Origin: Xestospongia bergquistia
Lineage: Eukaryota; Porifera; Demospongiae; Haplosclerida; Petrosiidae
Direction of reading: 5' to 3'
DNA: 64,000 nucleotides
Assembly: GCA_963965975.1 (NCBI GenBank)
Contig: OZ014411.1
Span: 26,770,249 to 26,834,248 of the forward strand
Below are positions 37,087 through 50,400 of the stretch, piece after piece. The notes beneath the pieces are model-generated. The model ran no database searches and was not told the DNA's origin. It was given only the letters and a program-made list of their open reading frames with translations. The position numbers and the translations under genes were made by a program. How positions within the stretch are numbered: the stretch's first letter is position 1; the number at the start of each line of letters is the position of its first letter.

Positions 37087-40000
37087 TGAAGTATCTAAGT
37101 CTGTTGAAGAGTGCTCGATGTCGTTTAGACAGAGCGGGTTAGAACAGAATTAAAGGACAGAAGAACAGAGCTCTCGCTGTGTTGCTGTTACTCCGAGTTT
37201 CACGCGTTATGCGATCGTCAGCTGTCTGACGATCGCATAACGCGTGAAACTCGGAGTAACAGCAACACAGCGAGAGCTCTGTTCTTCTGTCCTTTAATTC
37301 TGTTCTATATATATATATGTATGTATGTATATACAGTGTCATGTACAAGGTCATAGTTACTGTAACTTTGATATATAAGACTTTGAATATTGTCCTTCTT
37401 ACTTATTACATATCATTATTCCTTTACCTGGAGGACTGTAATCTGAAGATCCAAACTCATCCAGTAGCTGACAAAACATTTCCTGGAACTTCAACAGGCC
37501 ATCTCCAGGGATGGCTACAAAGGTCCTACCACCAGGTGTAAGCTGGGTCAGCTTAAGGAACCGACCACGAGGGTTCTGACGGAGATCAACATAAAAGCGG
37601 CGACGACCTTGAGAAAAATTTTCACTAGAATAAAAGGAATAAAAATAATTTGAAGTATTTGTGCTTATAATGTACAGCCTCAAGAGCTCAAAACGAAAGA
37701 TACAATCACAATAACAAATATTTAACTGCTCAGTTAACGATCAACTCAACTAACGTTTTCAGTCGCTCAGAGGAAGCATTTTCATCACTTGGACCTAATC
37801 TTTCATGTTCAGCTACCAATGAATCAAGTATGGGTCGGAAAGTTTGACCAGTCTCCACAGAAAAAATAACACGACCACGACCTGGTCCTTGAGACTGACG
37901 CTAAAAATAAAATAAATCAAGATGACTATTTAATCAAACATGGCGGCAGCTAAATGTATTTCAATTTGCTATACTTTAATGTCAAATTATCAATGTTAAC
38001 TAAGTTCTTCTCATATACTAACTACTTAATATAACTACGTAGCAACAAAATATACCACTAGCATAATACATACTAACTACTTAATATAACTACGTAGCAA
38101 CAAAATATCAATATGACCACTAGCATAATACACTAGTTGAGCTATTTATTCATTGTTACTACTACAAAAGAATGCAATATTAACAATAAACAATGTAACA
38201 AGTATAATATGTATCATTTAACACATTATATTGTTAAATAACATATATTATACTCATTGCATTGTTTTAGTTGTATTGTTCTTTGCTTTACTTTCTCCCC
38301 TCTCCTAAACTACATGATCTGTAATTGTCTTCTTGTTAATATTTATAATCTAATCAATATTCATAATGGGTGTGTCCATGTGAAAAGCAAAGCACAGGTT
38401 TTGTGTGTGAACATCTGTTTGACTGTGCAAATGAAGCACCTCCTTAAAAGGTCACCATACTAAGTACTAGATATACTCAGTATACACTAATCTTATTCTA
38501 CAATACTAACATTCAATGGTCACCATACTAAGTACTAGATATACTCAGTATATACTAATCTTATTCTACAATACTAACATTCAATGGTCACCATACTAAG
38601 TACTAGATATACTCAGTATATACTAATCTTATTCTACAATACTAACATTCAATGGTCACCATACTAAGTACTAGATATACTCAGTATATACTAATCTTAT
38701 TCTACAATACTAACATTCAATGGTCACCATACTAAGTACTAGATATACTCAGTATATACTAATCTTATTCTACAATACTAACATTCAATGGTCACCATAC
38801 TAAGTACTAGATATACTCAGTATACACTAATCTTATTCTACTAACATTCAATGGTCACCATACTAAGTACTAGATATACTCAGTATGCACTAATCTTATT
38901 CCACAATACTAACATTCAATGGTCACCATATTAAGTACTAGATATACTCAGTATACAATAATCTTATTCTACAATACTAACATTCAATGGTCACCATATT
39001 AAGTACTAGATATACTCAGTATACACTAATCTTATTCTACAATACTAACATTCAATGGTCACCATACTAAGTACTAGATATACTCAGTACACAATAATCT
39101 TATTCTACAATACTAACATTCAATGGTCACCATACTAAGTACTAGATATACTCAGTACACAATAATCTTATTCTACAATACTAACATTCAATGGTCACCA
39201 TACTAAGTACTAGATATACTCAGTATACACTAATCTTATTCTACAATACTAACATTCAATGGTCACCATACTAAGTACTAGATATACTCAGTATACACTA
39301 ATCTTATTCTACAATACTAACATTCAATGGTCACCATACTAAGTACTAGATATACTCAGTATACACTAATCTTATTCTACAATACTAACATTCAATGGTC
39401 ACCATACTAAGTACTAGATATACTCAGTACACAATAATCTTATTCTACAATACTAACATTCAATGGTCACCATACTAAGTACTAGATATACTCAGTATAT
39501 ACTAATCTTATTCTACAATACTAACATTCAATGATCACCATACTAAGTACTAGATATACTCAGTATGCACTAATCTTATTCCACAATACTAACATTCAAT
39601 GGTCACCATATTAAGTACTAGATATACTCAGTATACACTAATCTTATTCTACAATACTAACATTCAATGGTCACCATACTAAGTACTAGATATACTCAGT
39701 ATATACTAATCTTATTCTACAATACTAACATTCAATGGTCACCATACTAAGTACTAGATATACTCAGTATACACTAATCTTATTCTACAATACTAACATT
39801 CAATGGTCACCATATTAAGTACTAGATATACTCAGTATACACTAATCTTATTCTACAATACTAACATTCAATGGTCACCATACTAAGTACTAGATATACT
39901 CAGTATACACTAATCTTATTCTACAATACTAACATTCAATGGTCACCATACTAAGTACTAGATATACTCAGTATATACTAATCTTATTCTACAATACTAA

Positions 40001-43000
40001 CATTCAATGATCACCATACTAAGTACTAGATATACTCAGTATGCACTAATCTTATTCCACAATACTAACATTCAATGGTCACCATATTAAGTACTAGATA
40101 TACTCAGTATACACTAATCTTATTCCACAATACTAACATTCAAAGGTCACCATATTAAGTACTAGATATACTCTGTATACAATAATCTTATTCTACAATA
40201 CTAACATTCAATGGTCACCATATTAAGTACTAGATATACTCAGTATACAATAATCTTATTCTACAATACTAACATTCAATGGTCACCATACTAAGTACTA
40301 GATATACTCAGTATATACTAATCTTATTCTACAATACTAACATTCAATGGTCACCATATTAAGTACTAGATATACTCAGTATACAATAATCTTATTCTAC
40401 AATACTAACATTCAATGGTCACCATACTAAGTACTAGATATACTCAGTATATACTAATCTTATTCTACAATACTAACATTCAATGGTCACCATACTAAGT
40501 ACTAGATATACTCAGTATATACTAATCTTATTCTACAATACTAACATTCAATGGTCACCATACTAAGTACTAGATATACTCAGTATATACTAATCTTATT
40601 CTACAATACTAACATTCAATGGTCACCATACTAAGTACTAGATATACTCAGTATATACTAATCTTATTCTACAATACTAACATTCAATGGTCACCATACT
40701 AAGTACTAGATATACTCAGTATACACTAATCTTATTCTACTAACATTCAATGGTCACCATACTAAGTACTAGATATACTCAGTATGCACTAATCTTATTC
40801 CACAATACTAACATTCAATGGTCACCATATTAAGTACTAGATATACTCAGTATACAATAATCTTATTCTACAATACTAACATTCAATGGTCACCATATTA
40901 AGTACTAGATATACTCAGTATACACTAATCTTATTCTACAATACTAACATTCAATGGTCACCATACTAAGTACTAGATATACTCAGTACACAATAATCTT
41001 ATTCTACAATACTAACATTCAATGGTCACCATACTAAGTACTAGATATACTCAGTATATACTAATCTTATTCTACTAACATTCAATGGTCACCATACTAA
41101 GTACTAGATATACTCAGTACACAATAATCTTATTCTACAATACTAACATTCAATGGTCACCATACTAAGTACTAGATATACTCAGTATATACTAATCTTA
41201 TTCTACAATACTAACATTCAATGATCACCATACTAAGTACTAGATATACTCAGTATGCACTAATCTTATTCCACAATACTAACATTCAATGGTCACCATA
41301 TTAAGTACTAGATATACTCAGTATACACTAATCTTATTCTACAATACTAACATTCGAAGGTCACCATATTAAGTACTAGATATACTCTGTATAAAATAAT
41401 CTTATTCTACAATACTAACATTCAATGGTCACCATATTAAGTACTAGATATACTCAGTATACAATAATCTTATTCTACAATACTAACATTCAATGGTCAC
41501 CATACTAAGTACTAGATATACTCAGTATATACTAATCTTATTCTACAATACTAACATTCAATGGTCACCATATTAAGTACTAGATATACTCAGTATACAA
41601 TAATCTTATTCTACAATACTAACATTCAATGGTCACCATACTAAGTACTAGATATAATCAGTATATACTAATCTTATTCTACAATACTAACATTCAATGG
41701 TCACCATACTAAGTACTAGATATACTCAGTATATACTAATCTTATTCTACAATACTAACATTCAATGGTCACCATACTAAGTACTAGATATACTCAGTAT
41801 ACACTAATCTTATTCTACAATACTAACATTCAATGGTCACCATATTAAGTACTAGATATACTCAGTATACAATAATCTTATTCTACAATACTAACATTCA
41901 ATGGTCACCATACTAAGTACTAGATATAATCAGTATATACTAATCTTATTCTACAATACTAACATTCAATGGTCACCATACTAAGTACTAGATATACTCA
42001 GTATATACTAATCTTATTCTACAATACTAACATTCAATATTTCTCATTCAATATTTTTACCTCAATAATCTTAAAAAATCTTCCTTGTTCATTAGATTTT
42101 ACTTCAATTACAATCTTCTTTCCTTCAGCCTCTAATTCACGACTATCTAAATCATCTATAAACCGAATATATCAAATAGTGAACATTATGAATACACAAA
42201 AAATAGACAACATAAAGAGGAGGAATGACAAGTTTTCAATAGATGGTTTAGATTTCATGATAACCTCTATACAATATTTATCAGATAGTGCTTGTCAAAA
42301 AAATGAATAGATCACCACAAACTATTCATTGTATCTAAACAATTTAGCAAGTATTGTAATGTTATTGTTTAAGTTTTAATTAAATGATTATATTCATATA
42401 TATGATAAAATTTTTAATTTTACTGTTGTTGACCAATCAGATTGTAATTATATTTCTTTATTGCTAGCAGTGTTATTATGAAATAACTGGTTGTTGTCAT
42501 AGACACACACACACACACACACACGCACACACACACACACACGTACTGCATTAGTAAGTATAGAACAATATAGAAATGCACAATATATTAACTAGTAAAA
42601 ATCACTACAAATGAATGTTTTAGTGATAGCTTCTAATGCTGCATTCTAGTAATTCTAAAAGAGCTTCAACTAGTATAAAGTTCTAGGCAGAAAAGATCAA
42701 TTCTTTGTCCTAGCAAATAGTAATGTCATGAGATTGTGAAGGCTGACCCAAAAAATAGTTCAATACTGTCTATGTCATCATGTTTATTTGTTGTCAAGAT
42801 GTCTCCTCTTAAAATAGTAAAACGTTTAAGTGAAAGTTGTTTCTTTAACTTAAAAGTAGTAAATTTGACTGAACTTTGTCTCATGAAAAAACACAATGTT
42901 AGGTTGAATTAACATAAGAGAACTCTATCATAATATATCATCATAAATTCAATCTACTCTATTAACATAAACTTGTTCATGGTATTATCAATATATAGGG

Positions 43001-44445
43001 TAGTTGTATTAAAAGAGAGTTCATCTTAACACTAGAGGAAGGAAAGGACTAAAGCTAAGCAACTTGATAAAAAGACAACTAATTTCACCTTTAAATCTTA
43101 TTATTAATAAGCATGTATATTAATTAAGACTAAAACTCACATAATCTGATTAGATCATCAAACATTTTTTATCATTAGTTTCTGCAAAGAAAATACTAGC
43201 AAAAGAATACAGTTCTAACTAGAGCTATAAAGATTGTATATAATTAGCAGCTGTTGTCTGTGGAATATTAATAGCTATAGAAAGTTAGAAATATAAAAGA
43301 GCAATCTAGCAAGAAGTTTCAACCATTGTCACTCAAACTAGTTATCATACCATTCACAGTTATTGGTTATTAAATACATTATCAGTTAAAGGATGCAGTT
43401 ATTAAAATAACATAACCAGTTTATATAGTTAACATGTGGTCCATAAGACCACCTGGCACACACAGCATGACAGGTGGAAAAAGGTTTTTACCGAAAATAC
43501 CATCAAGACAATATCAACAATATACTTTAAAAGTACATGTTCTTAAGCTTACTATTAAAATTTACCAATTTACCAAGACAGGTGTAAAATTTAAATCTTG
43601 GAATATACAAATGTAACAGTAGACTCTCTCTCTATATTTTATATCTATATATCATTAGCCTAGGAATATCTAGACTATAAACAAGGAAGATATCTTGTAT
43701 TTATAACACCTTAGTATATGTTATTTTAAAGGGGTTAAAATATACAATAATAAAAAATGTTTTCTGTTAAACCTTCAAGCTTATATTACTAATAACTCTT
43801 AATATAACAATAATGTAATCATCACAAATATTTCAAACACTACTCAACCTATATAGAGATATCACAACAAATTAGACATCCATAATAAATAAGGTAATGC
43901 TCATTTAGTCAAGTCATGATCATACTATCATAGTTGTTATTATATATACATTTGAATGTTTGCCCGTAGTCAGTGGGTGTGGTCATTGACAGTCGTTAAA
44001 CAATACTACATATTATATTGCTCATTGAGTAAGAAGCACATTCTATTTGCTGGACAAAAACTTGACCTTTGATAAAATACTATAAATTAGTAACAAAATC
44101 AGTTATATATGTAGCTATGTATGAAATAGATGTAACTATACATTACGCCACACTTTCAAAATACACATACTTACCACACCCCTTGATTAATTGTTTGTAA
44201 TAACCACACCCTTTAAACTAGACTTTTAACTGAACAACACAGCTTCTAGATGCCAAAAATGATTTATTTATGTTGTACAAATACTACTTTATCTGTTATG
44301 ATGTTTATTCTCAATTATCAAGCTTACCTGGGGGTGCTGGCATTTCTCGGTCTCGCGGCGGTGGTCCGCGAGGTGGTCCCCGTCTAGGTAGTCCACCTCG
44401 ATATTGGCCTCGTCTGCCTCGCCAAGATCGTCCAGGGCTCGCCAT
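35661..44445 (-). CDS. PURA/B-like: PUR-family single-stranded nucleic-acid-binding protein
   Basis: Six exons in transcript order: 44328-44445, 42061-42155, 37755-37900, 37428-37624, 36736-36845, 35661-35804. Total 810 nt, 269 residues, all phases consistent. Exon 2 is short but is required by phase and encodes the first half of PUR repeat I (RELEAEGKKIVIEVKSNEQGRF). Exon 3 gives its second half (FRPILDSLVAEHERLGPS). Exon 4 is repeat II (RRRFYVDLRQNPRGRFLKL). Exons 5-6 are repeat III (KSFFFDVERNDRGVYVRLTE, then THINVPHSCWSRMSEVFSQL). The N-terminus is an Arg/Gly/Pro-rich RGG-like segment. PUR proteins bind purine-rich single-stranded DNA and RNA and act in transcription and mRNA transport. 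Introns 1 (2.2 kb) and 2 (4.2 kb) are much longer than the local average because of repeats. Confidence 0.92.
36370..36422. repeat. Perfect 24-bp hairpin in PUR intron 5
   Basis: Arms ATAAAATATGACTACTAAAG plus AAAA and their exact inverse, separated by a 5-nt loop (TATGT). It lies beside a duplicated TG-rich block (~36222-36360). Confidence 0.9.
37053..37084. repeat. (AT)n microsatellite
   Basis: About 16 AT dinucleotides in PUR intron 4, just upstream of the long palindrome. Confidence 0.95.
37141..37306. repeat. Perfect 166-bp palindrome (81-bp arms, 4-nt loop)
   Basis: The left arm starts AGAACAGAATTAAAGGACAG and ends GCGATCGTCAG; the loop is CTGT; the right arm is the exact reverse complement across all 81 positions checked by eye. 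It lies between AT-rich microsatellites in intron 4 of the PUR gene and is markedly GC-richer than its surroundings. The transcript would form an uninterrupted 81-bp RNA hairpin. It could be a foldback transposable element, an inverted duplication, or an assembly artefact. Confidence 0.95.
38450..42038. repeat. 68-bp minisatellite, about 53 copies
   Basis: Unit starts GGTCACCATACTAAGTACTA and ends CTAACATTCAAT; 68 bp. Roughly 53 tandem units fill 3.59 kb of PUR intron 2. Units are mostly over 90 % alike and fall into a few recurring variants (TATATACT, TATACACT, TACACAAT, TATGCACT; CTA/TTA in the CCATACTAAG stretch). A few units lack AATAC (near 38840, 40737 and 41073). The array ends only ~22 bp from the exon 2 splice donor at 42060. 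Confidence 0.97.
42503..42542. repeat. (CA)n microsatellite
   Basis: About 20 CA dinucleotides with one CG interruption, in PUR intron 1. Confidence 0.97.
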
Positions 44446-44689
44446 ATCTTACACAGCTTCTCTTCTTCCCTCACAAGATCTCTCACACTCACAACACATT
44501 CACTACCTCCCCTTCTACTTCAAACATGTGCTCATCACGTGACAATTTAGATTAACTTCCTAATACGCATGCTCGTTATTAATTAATAATTGGAAGTGAG
44601 GAAACGTAGGAGCACCACTAAAGTTTCCCTATATGAATTACATAAATAACATAATCGAAAAGTCATTTCCCAGCTGAGCACCAGTACTG

Positions 44690-44960
44690 CCATTCATGTC
44701 TATAGAGATAGGGATGTTATCAAAGTTAAGGGAGTTCAGTACTGACCAGCCTTCTCTTTACTGAGTGTTGTAGAATAAGGAGGATCATTTGTATACACTT
44801 TATTATCATTTATTATGTTGACTAATCATAGAGTAGTCATAACATCAGTACTTTACTGTCATGGTGGTACTACTTATAAATTCTTTTGTGTCACACACTA
44901 AATACTGCACTGATCAATGATGTACTTGACAAACATTGGAGGCACCATCACATGCATTGC
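44690..44960. repeat. Low-copy repeat shared with 56690-56960
   Basis: Aligns in direct orientation with 56690-56960: GCACCAGTACTGCCATTCAT, TGAGTGTTGTAGAATAAGGA, TAATCATAGAGTAGTCATAA and TCACACACTRAAYACTGCAC are common to both. Parts also recur at about 47935-47990 and 49255-49350. It appears to be part of the units that duplicated with the NHL genes. On the minus strand of the 56.7-kb copy, one frame reads MNGSTGAGK, possibly the remains of a nucleotide-binding gene, but too little is left to assign. Confidence 0.6.
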
Positions 44961-45168
44961 ACATGTCACACAGGTCACAAAACTCCTCCAGAAAGAGGCA
45001 GTTACAGATATAATAGGGTTTAATTCCAACCTATTTCTTGTCCCAAAAAAGGATAGAGGACTGTTATAAACAGGGAGGTACTAAACCAGTTAAACTGGTT
45101 TAGTACCTTCTTGTTCAGATGTAAAATGTAACATTTCCACCTGGATAAATGGTCAATTTAGACCCCTT

Positions 45169-45417
45169 ATGTGGAACTATTTTGCCTACAGTGGTCCCAG
45201 AAACAACAATCATTTACAAGGATGGCGCCGTCATAATAGATTAAAAAGAATTGCCAGAAAGGTACACCCTAATTTCTACAAAGTGCATGATGAACTCTTC
45301 CAAAAAGAACAAGCTTCTTCTGAAGTCACTATTCTAAAGCTAAAGGTAGGGGAATTACACAAAGCTAAAAGGCAAAAGATAGTCCAAAGAGAAGAGAAGA
45401 GAAGAGAACATTGCTGA
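45169..45417 (+). pseudogene. MULE-type transposase C-terminal fragment
   Basis: An 82-codon open stretch contains NNNHLQGW, HNRLKRIARKVHPNFYKV and FQKEQASSEVTILKL. This resembles the segment after the catalytic domain of MULE-family transposases (typically NN..EGWH...HP..W.FI..L..EQ....V). No catalytic domain, terminal repeat or start is visible. Plain DNA-transposon debris is the likely explanation; the family call is by pattern only. Confidence 0.45.
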
Positions 45418-46157
45418 AAGACGAGCTTACTAATGATAATAGAAGCATTGAATCATACATTTCTACAATTAGACATTGTGTTGTTTCATTTGATTTATAT
45501 ATATATATATATATTTAGATTAGATAGCTATACATAATTACAATCAATTCATTATCACTCAATTATCACCTGTTAGACATTCTGGGATTAGACATTATGT
45601 TTCCAAGCTACGATTGCAAGCAAAAAAGATTGTATATAAGTAACAAAAGCCATTATCAGGATTTACATACCTAACTTCATAACTATATATCTATAACCGC
45701 TGTAAATGGTCTATATGTAAATGTTTGTGCAATAATATATTCTGGTGAGGGATGTGTGTTCTCAGATATCAGTACATGCGATATTTTTTGAATGATCCTT
45801 TATTTTATAACAACTGAACTTACGAGATGTTTTTGATCACATATAATTGATTGATTATATAGTTTTATATAGAAAGCTGATGCATGGTGAGCCAGAAGTT
45901 AAGTTTGGCTGATGACATGTAATTGCTTCTTTGACAATAATTTAGTCATAAAGTGTAGAATTTAATCTCTCAATTTGATTTTGTATGAAATACAACCTTG
46001 CAACATTACTGCATGTATATGTCATGTTGTAATGACATAGCTGTAGACATTACACATTTGAATGCAAAGTATAAATGCTACTATATATCTACACATATTA
46101 TCTGGATATGTTGTTATCTTCAGTTGGAACTAATTAGTGTCTTGTTTTTATCCCAGC

Positions 46158-46191
<34 letters not shown>

Positions 46192-46349
46192 ATCCACAAT
46201 TTCTGGATTTTACGAGGGTTTGCATGCACCATATGACAAAAAGTTAGTGTTCAAATTTTTGTGATATATGTGTATTACAACTATAAAATTACAAAAAAGG
46301 GACATTTTACAAAATGTTCTTACAAATTAAAATTGCAAAACATAACACT

Positions 46350-47293
46350 TTAGTAAAGATAGACTTTGTTCCCAGAAAAATCTGTAATCCATATTGTTCC
46401 ATCTGGAGCAATAGCTACATCCCCAGCATTAGTAAAGCCCTTGATAATTTTAATTGGTTTGCCATTCTTGCCACAAAGATAGACTTCTCCTGGGCTGGAG
46501 CGATCAGCTACATAAATGTTATCATAACAGTCTACATATAAACCTTCACCAAGGTTAATACCATTGGTTTTTATACGACTGAGATGATGTCCAGACTTAG
46601 CAGTTATATACACACCTTTGTAATAAGTATTCACATGTAAGTTTTCATCAGAATCAAACTGGATTTTACGAGGGTATGTTCCTATACCAGTGATAACATG
46701 GGATTTGGTACCATTGGAGTTATACACATGTACTTTTCCAGTATTCACTTCTGAAACATACAGATTACCAACACTGTCTACTGCAACTCCAATTGGTTGG
46801 TTTTGTGCTGTTGCTGTTATTACTCTAATCAAGACTCCACTCACTGAATATTCATAAATTTTTTTAGCATTATAACCTGCAACGTACACTCGACTTCCTT
46901 TCACATACACTCCAGTTGGACCACCTTTAGGAATAGCAAATTTCTTTTGGAAGTTCCCATATATATCAAACTTATGGACATATATATATAACCATCTCCC
47001 CATCCTGAGATGAATACTTCACCATTATCAGTGATAGAAATGTAAAATGGTTGAATGATTATTCCAGTAATTGTTTTCCATGGACTTCCAATAGAAGATG
47101 GACTTCGAGTACGATTGCAATCACATCCAGATTGTATGGTTTGTATTTCTTTAACGAGTTCATCCATCATTTGTGTTACTTTGGACCGTATCCCTGGTAT
47201 TTTCTGACAACAATGTTGTTTGCATGTATCACTAGACACAATGTCACTGCCAAAAGCTAATACAATCATCAAAACTGTGATGTATCTAAACAT
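46350..47293 (-). pseudogene. Secreted NHL-repeat protein, copy 1 (frameshifted)
   Basis: The sequence starts with signal peptide MFRYITVLMIVLAFGSDIVSS and the DTCKQHCC / GCDCNRTR cysteine motifs, then NHL-type propeller blades up to the terminal DFSGNKVYLY. Compared with intact copy 3, an extra TATATATA (8 bp, around 46980-46989) interrupts the stretch encoding WGDGYVHKFD, so the frame changes there. A further 3-bp insertion near 47062 is in frame. Both halves are otherwise open and well conserved, so inactivation would be recent; a sequencing or assembly slip in an AT tract is the alternative. The TATA and CCAAT elements upstream are intact. Confidence 0.85.
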
Positions 47294-47396
47294 CTTTAGT
47301 CAATGTAGAATTATAGGAATTAAGAGATCAGCTACTACAAGTTACTTACTAATAGTTACTATAATAGTTGTGTTGAGTTATTGCAGAGAATCTCTT

Positions 47397-47446
47397 CATT
47401 TTATAACCTAAGTGCAATGTGCTATATATAGGATTTGACCAATCAG
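47397..47446 (-). promoter_or_regulatory. Core promoter, NHL copy 1
   Basis: On the minus strand: CTGATTGGTC-type CCAAT box (here CTGATTGGTC at 47437-47446), CTATATATAG at 47422-47431, and GGTTATAAAATGA at 47397-47409, about 105-150 bp before the ATG. The same layout recurs before other copies. Confidence 0.6.
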
Positions 47447-50400
47447 AATGTGCCATGAATCAACTCTCTTTCAACCCTTGAGAATATAATGACCAGGTCA
47501 CTACAGTTCACATAAAGTGAATAGATATTACATAAGGTATCCTGACACTCCAATAGTATCAACTCAATAGATAATGATGTCATTATAACAACAGCACATT
47601 GGAAAAGGTACATAGATGTTGATGTAGGCATTAGATAATATTTATGATGTAAAAACACAGCAATAGGTCATTATTACTCTTTAGCATGAAAAGTATATGT
47701 ACATTTATATAGAACTTAATAAGCTTCATGGAATAGGAACAATATATGTAGTATATTATAATATACTCTAAGCACTCTTTCAAAGTTTAGACCTTATTAT
47801 ATTCTGTTTGACTACCAATCAATTTGTCTATACATTTTCTATCCTATAGCTATCTATCCTTTGTAAGTCTTTTAAAACTGATTCATGTTGTATGTTCACA
47901 GATGATGTTGAGAATATTACTTTGAAGATTCCTTTGTGTCACACACTAAATACTGCATTGATCAATGATGTACTTGACAAACAATGGAGGCAACTACTGT
48001 ATTATATATATTATATATATATATTAATTATAATAAAAATATATTTTATATATTTTAATAATGATATATTTTTCAGATGAGATAGCTATACATAATTACA
48101 ATCAATTCATTATCACTCAGTTATCACCTGTGATTAGACATGGGATTAGACATTCTGTGACGTTTCCAAGCTAAGATTGCAAGCAATCAGATTTTGCCAT
48201 GAATGAACTCTCTTTCCTTTCTTCAACCCTTGGAAAATGACCATGTCACTACAGTTCACATAAAGTGAATAGGTATTAGATAAAGTTATCAAAGCTGACA
48301 CTCCAATAGTATCAACTCAATAGATAATGATGTCGTTATAACAACACTACATTGGGAAAGGTACATAGATGTTGATGTAAGCATAGATAATATCTATGAT
48401 GTAAGAATATAACAATAGGTCATTATTGCTCTTTAGCATGAAAAGTACATGTATATTTATATAGAACTTCATGGAGTAGGAACAATATATGTAGTACATT
48501 ATAATATACTCTAAGCACTCTTTCAAAGTTTAGACCTAGCCTTATTATATTCTGTTTGACTACCCATCAATTTTGTCTATACATTTTTCTATCCTATATC
48601 TATCTATCTCTATCCTATGTAAGTGTCTTAAAACTGTTTATGTCGTTCACAGATGATGTTGAGAATATTGCTTTGACAATGAATGTATTTAAATTGAAAA
48701 AGTTTAAAATGACACTGATTACAAATAGGGGAGTCATTAAAGCATGCTTATTTTGGTTAATGTTACACCAATTAAGTCTCTATCAGTCATATGCTTATAA
48801 ATTTGTTAGCTAATTAAGACCTGAAATAATATGGATATATAAGTAATTTGTATTTCATTGTTTAACAATGTAATGTGTTCCAGACACTCTAAGAAAAGTA
48901 ATAACTATCTTTCTCTTTCATCTGTTTAATTTCTATCTAATTGTGTAGAATCATCACTTGAATCTTTAACATATGCATAATATCATGCATATACCAAATA
49001 TATTCTCTCATACCATATGCTGCGGCATTTAAGTAGCACATTCTTTCATCCTTTTATATTATTAAAAATCATTAAATAATACCACAAACAGTTTAATACG
49101 CCTACCAAAAAAATTATTAAATAAACTCAAAACTACTGCTACGAAAATAGATATTGAAAATCATTGTGCATGTAGCAATCACCTGAAAATGACTATCACT
49201 GCTGGAGCGTAGGAGCACCACTGGAGTTTCCCAGTATATATGAAGCTTCATGATTATGATACATCAGCACTTTACTGTCATGGTGATACTACTTTTAGAT
49301 TCTTTTGTGTTACACACTAAATACTGCATTGATCAATGATATACTTGACAAACAAGCACAACTAACCTCATGTTTCATTTATATAACTATATTTAATGTC
49401 ACAGTAATCAGTCTAGAAAGTATGATTAGATACACAATAAGATACTACAGTTCACTGAACATGTGATCTGGACATCACTGCAGCCTTAATATAATATCCA
49501 CATGAAAGGTACATAGTCCAAGCACTGTTATCGTTACACACATGGATATTTTTCTTGCACTATTGCACATTCACTGGTTTCTATTAATCCCAATTAGTAA
49601 GCCCTCCAGAAAGGTCAGAGGTCACACTACCAGCATGATTATGTCCCTGATTCAAAGAGTTTGGTTCACATACTGTGTATGGTAATGTGTACATAATAGG
49701 ATGAAATGGGATTCTTCATTGATCTTATATCACAGAGGATATGCATAGTCATTTAAGGGTATTTGGGGACTTGGAAGTATCATATTTCCAAAGCAAATAT
49801 TATGCAGCTGAGACAACCCCATAGTAGTCATCTAATCTATTGCCTCTTGGCAGATGGCATGCAATGAATTATTTACCTGACTACATTCTTTATTTATCAT
49901 TAATTGACCCTAAAATTCAGAAAAGGAATCTATAAAAAGAAATAATAAACTAGCATTAGTCCACTAGCATGCATGCAACATGCAAAGATTATATATAATT
50001 TGTAAGTAACAAAAGCTATGAATGACAATAATCCACATTATCAGGACTAACAAATTATCTTATAACTGCTATGAATGGTCTGTGTACCAAATGTGTTTAC
50101 CTGAATTAGCTATATGTCAGTAGATTGTTCAACAACTTTTGAAGTCTCCACAATATTATATATAAGTGACTTTAACAAGTGGATATATATATATGGAAGA
50201 TCCTACTGATGAAGATTGTTTGAAGATGAGCAAATGGATTTCTTTGACAGCTATTGCATGCATGTAATCATAAATGTAGCATGCAATTGTCAAATTGGTC
50301 TTGATCCTTGTCAAATTGAAGTAATGATCTTCAATAAATTTCCTTTACTTGAAACTTTTAATGTATATTATAATGCATACATTAAAGTGAAGCTAACATA

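Larger units (their letters stand above)
44446..46349. other. Intergenic region between PUR gene and NHL cluster
   Basis: Holds the PUR promoter just above 44445 (GC-rich, no TATA seen), a low-copy repeat at 44690-44960, a 26-bp palindrome around 45084-45109 (ACTAAACCAGTT/AACTGGTTTAGT), a transposase fragment at 45169-45417 and an (AT)n tract at 46160-46189. Confidence 0.5.

Noticed and set aside
38450-42038. CRISPR-like regular repeat array
   Set aside because: The units are contiguous and similar over their whole 68 bp, with no unique spacers; it is a minisatellite in an animal intron.
42015-42310. 113-codon plus-strand frame near the minisatellite end
   Set aside because: It lies antisense to PUR exon 2; the minus strand gives a PUR repeat in correct phase.
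44289-44492. Minus-strand frame rich in Asp/Glu at the PUR start
   Set aside because: Out-of-frame reading of PUR exon 1; the frame starting at 44445 is supported by splice phase and the RGG-like N-terminus.
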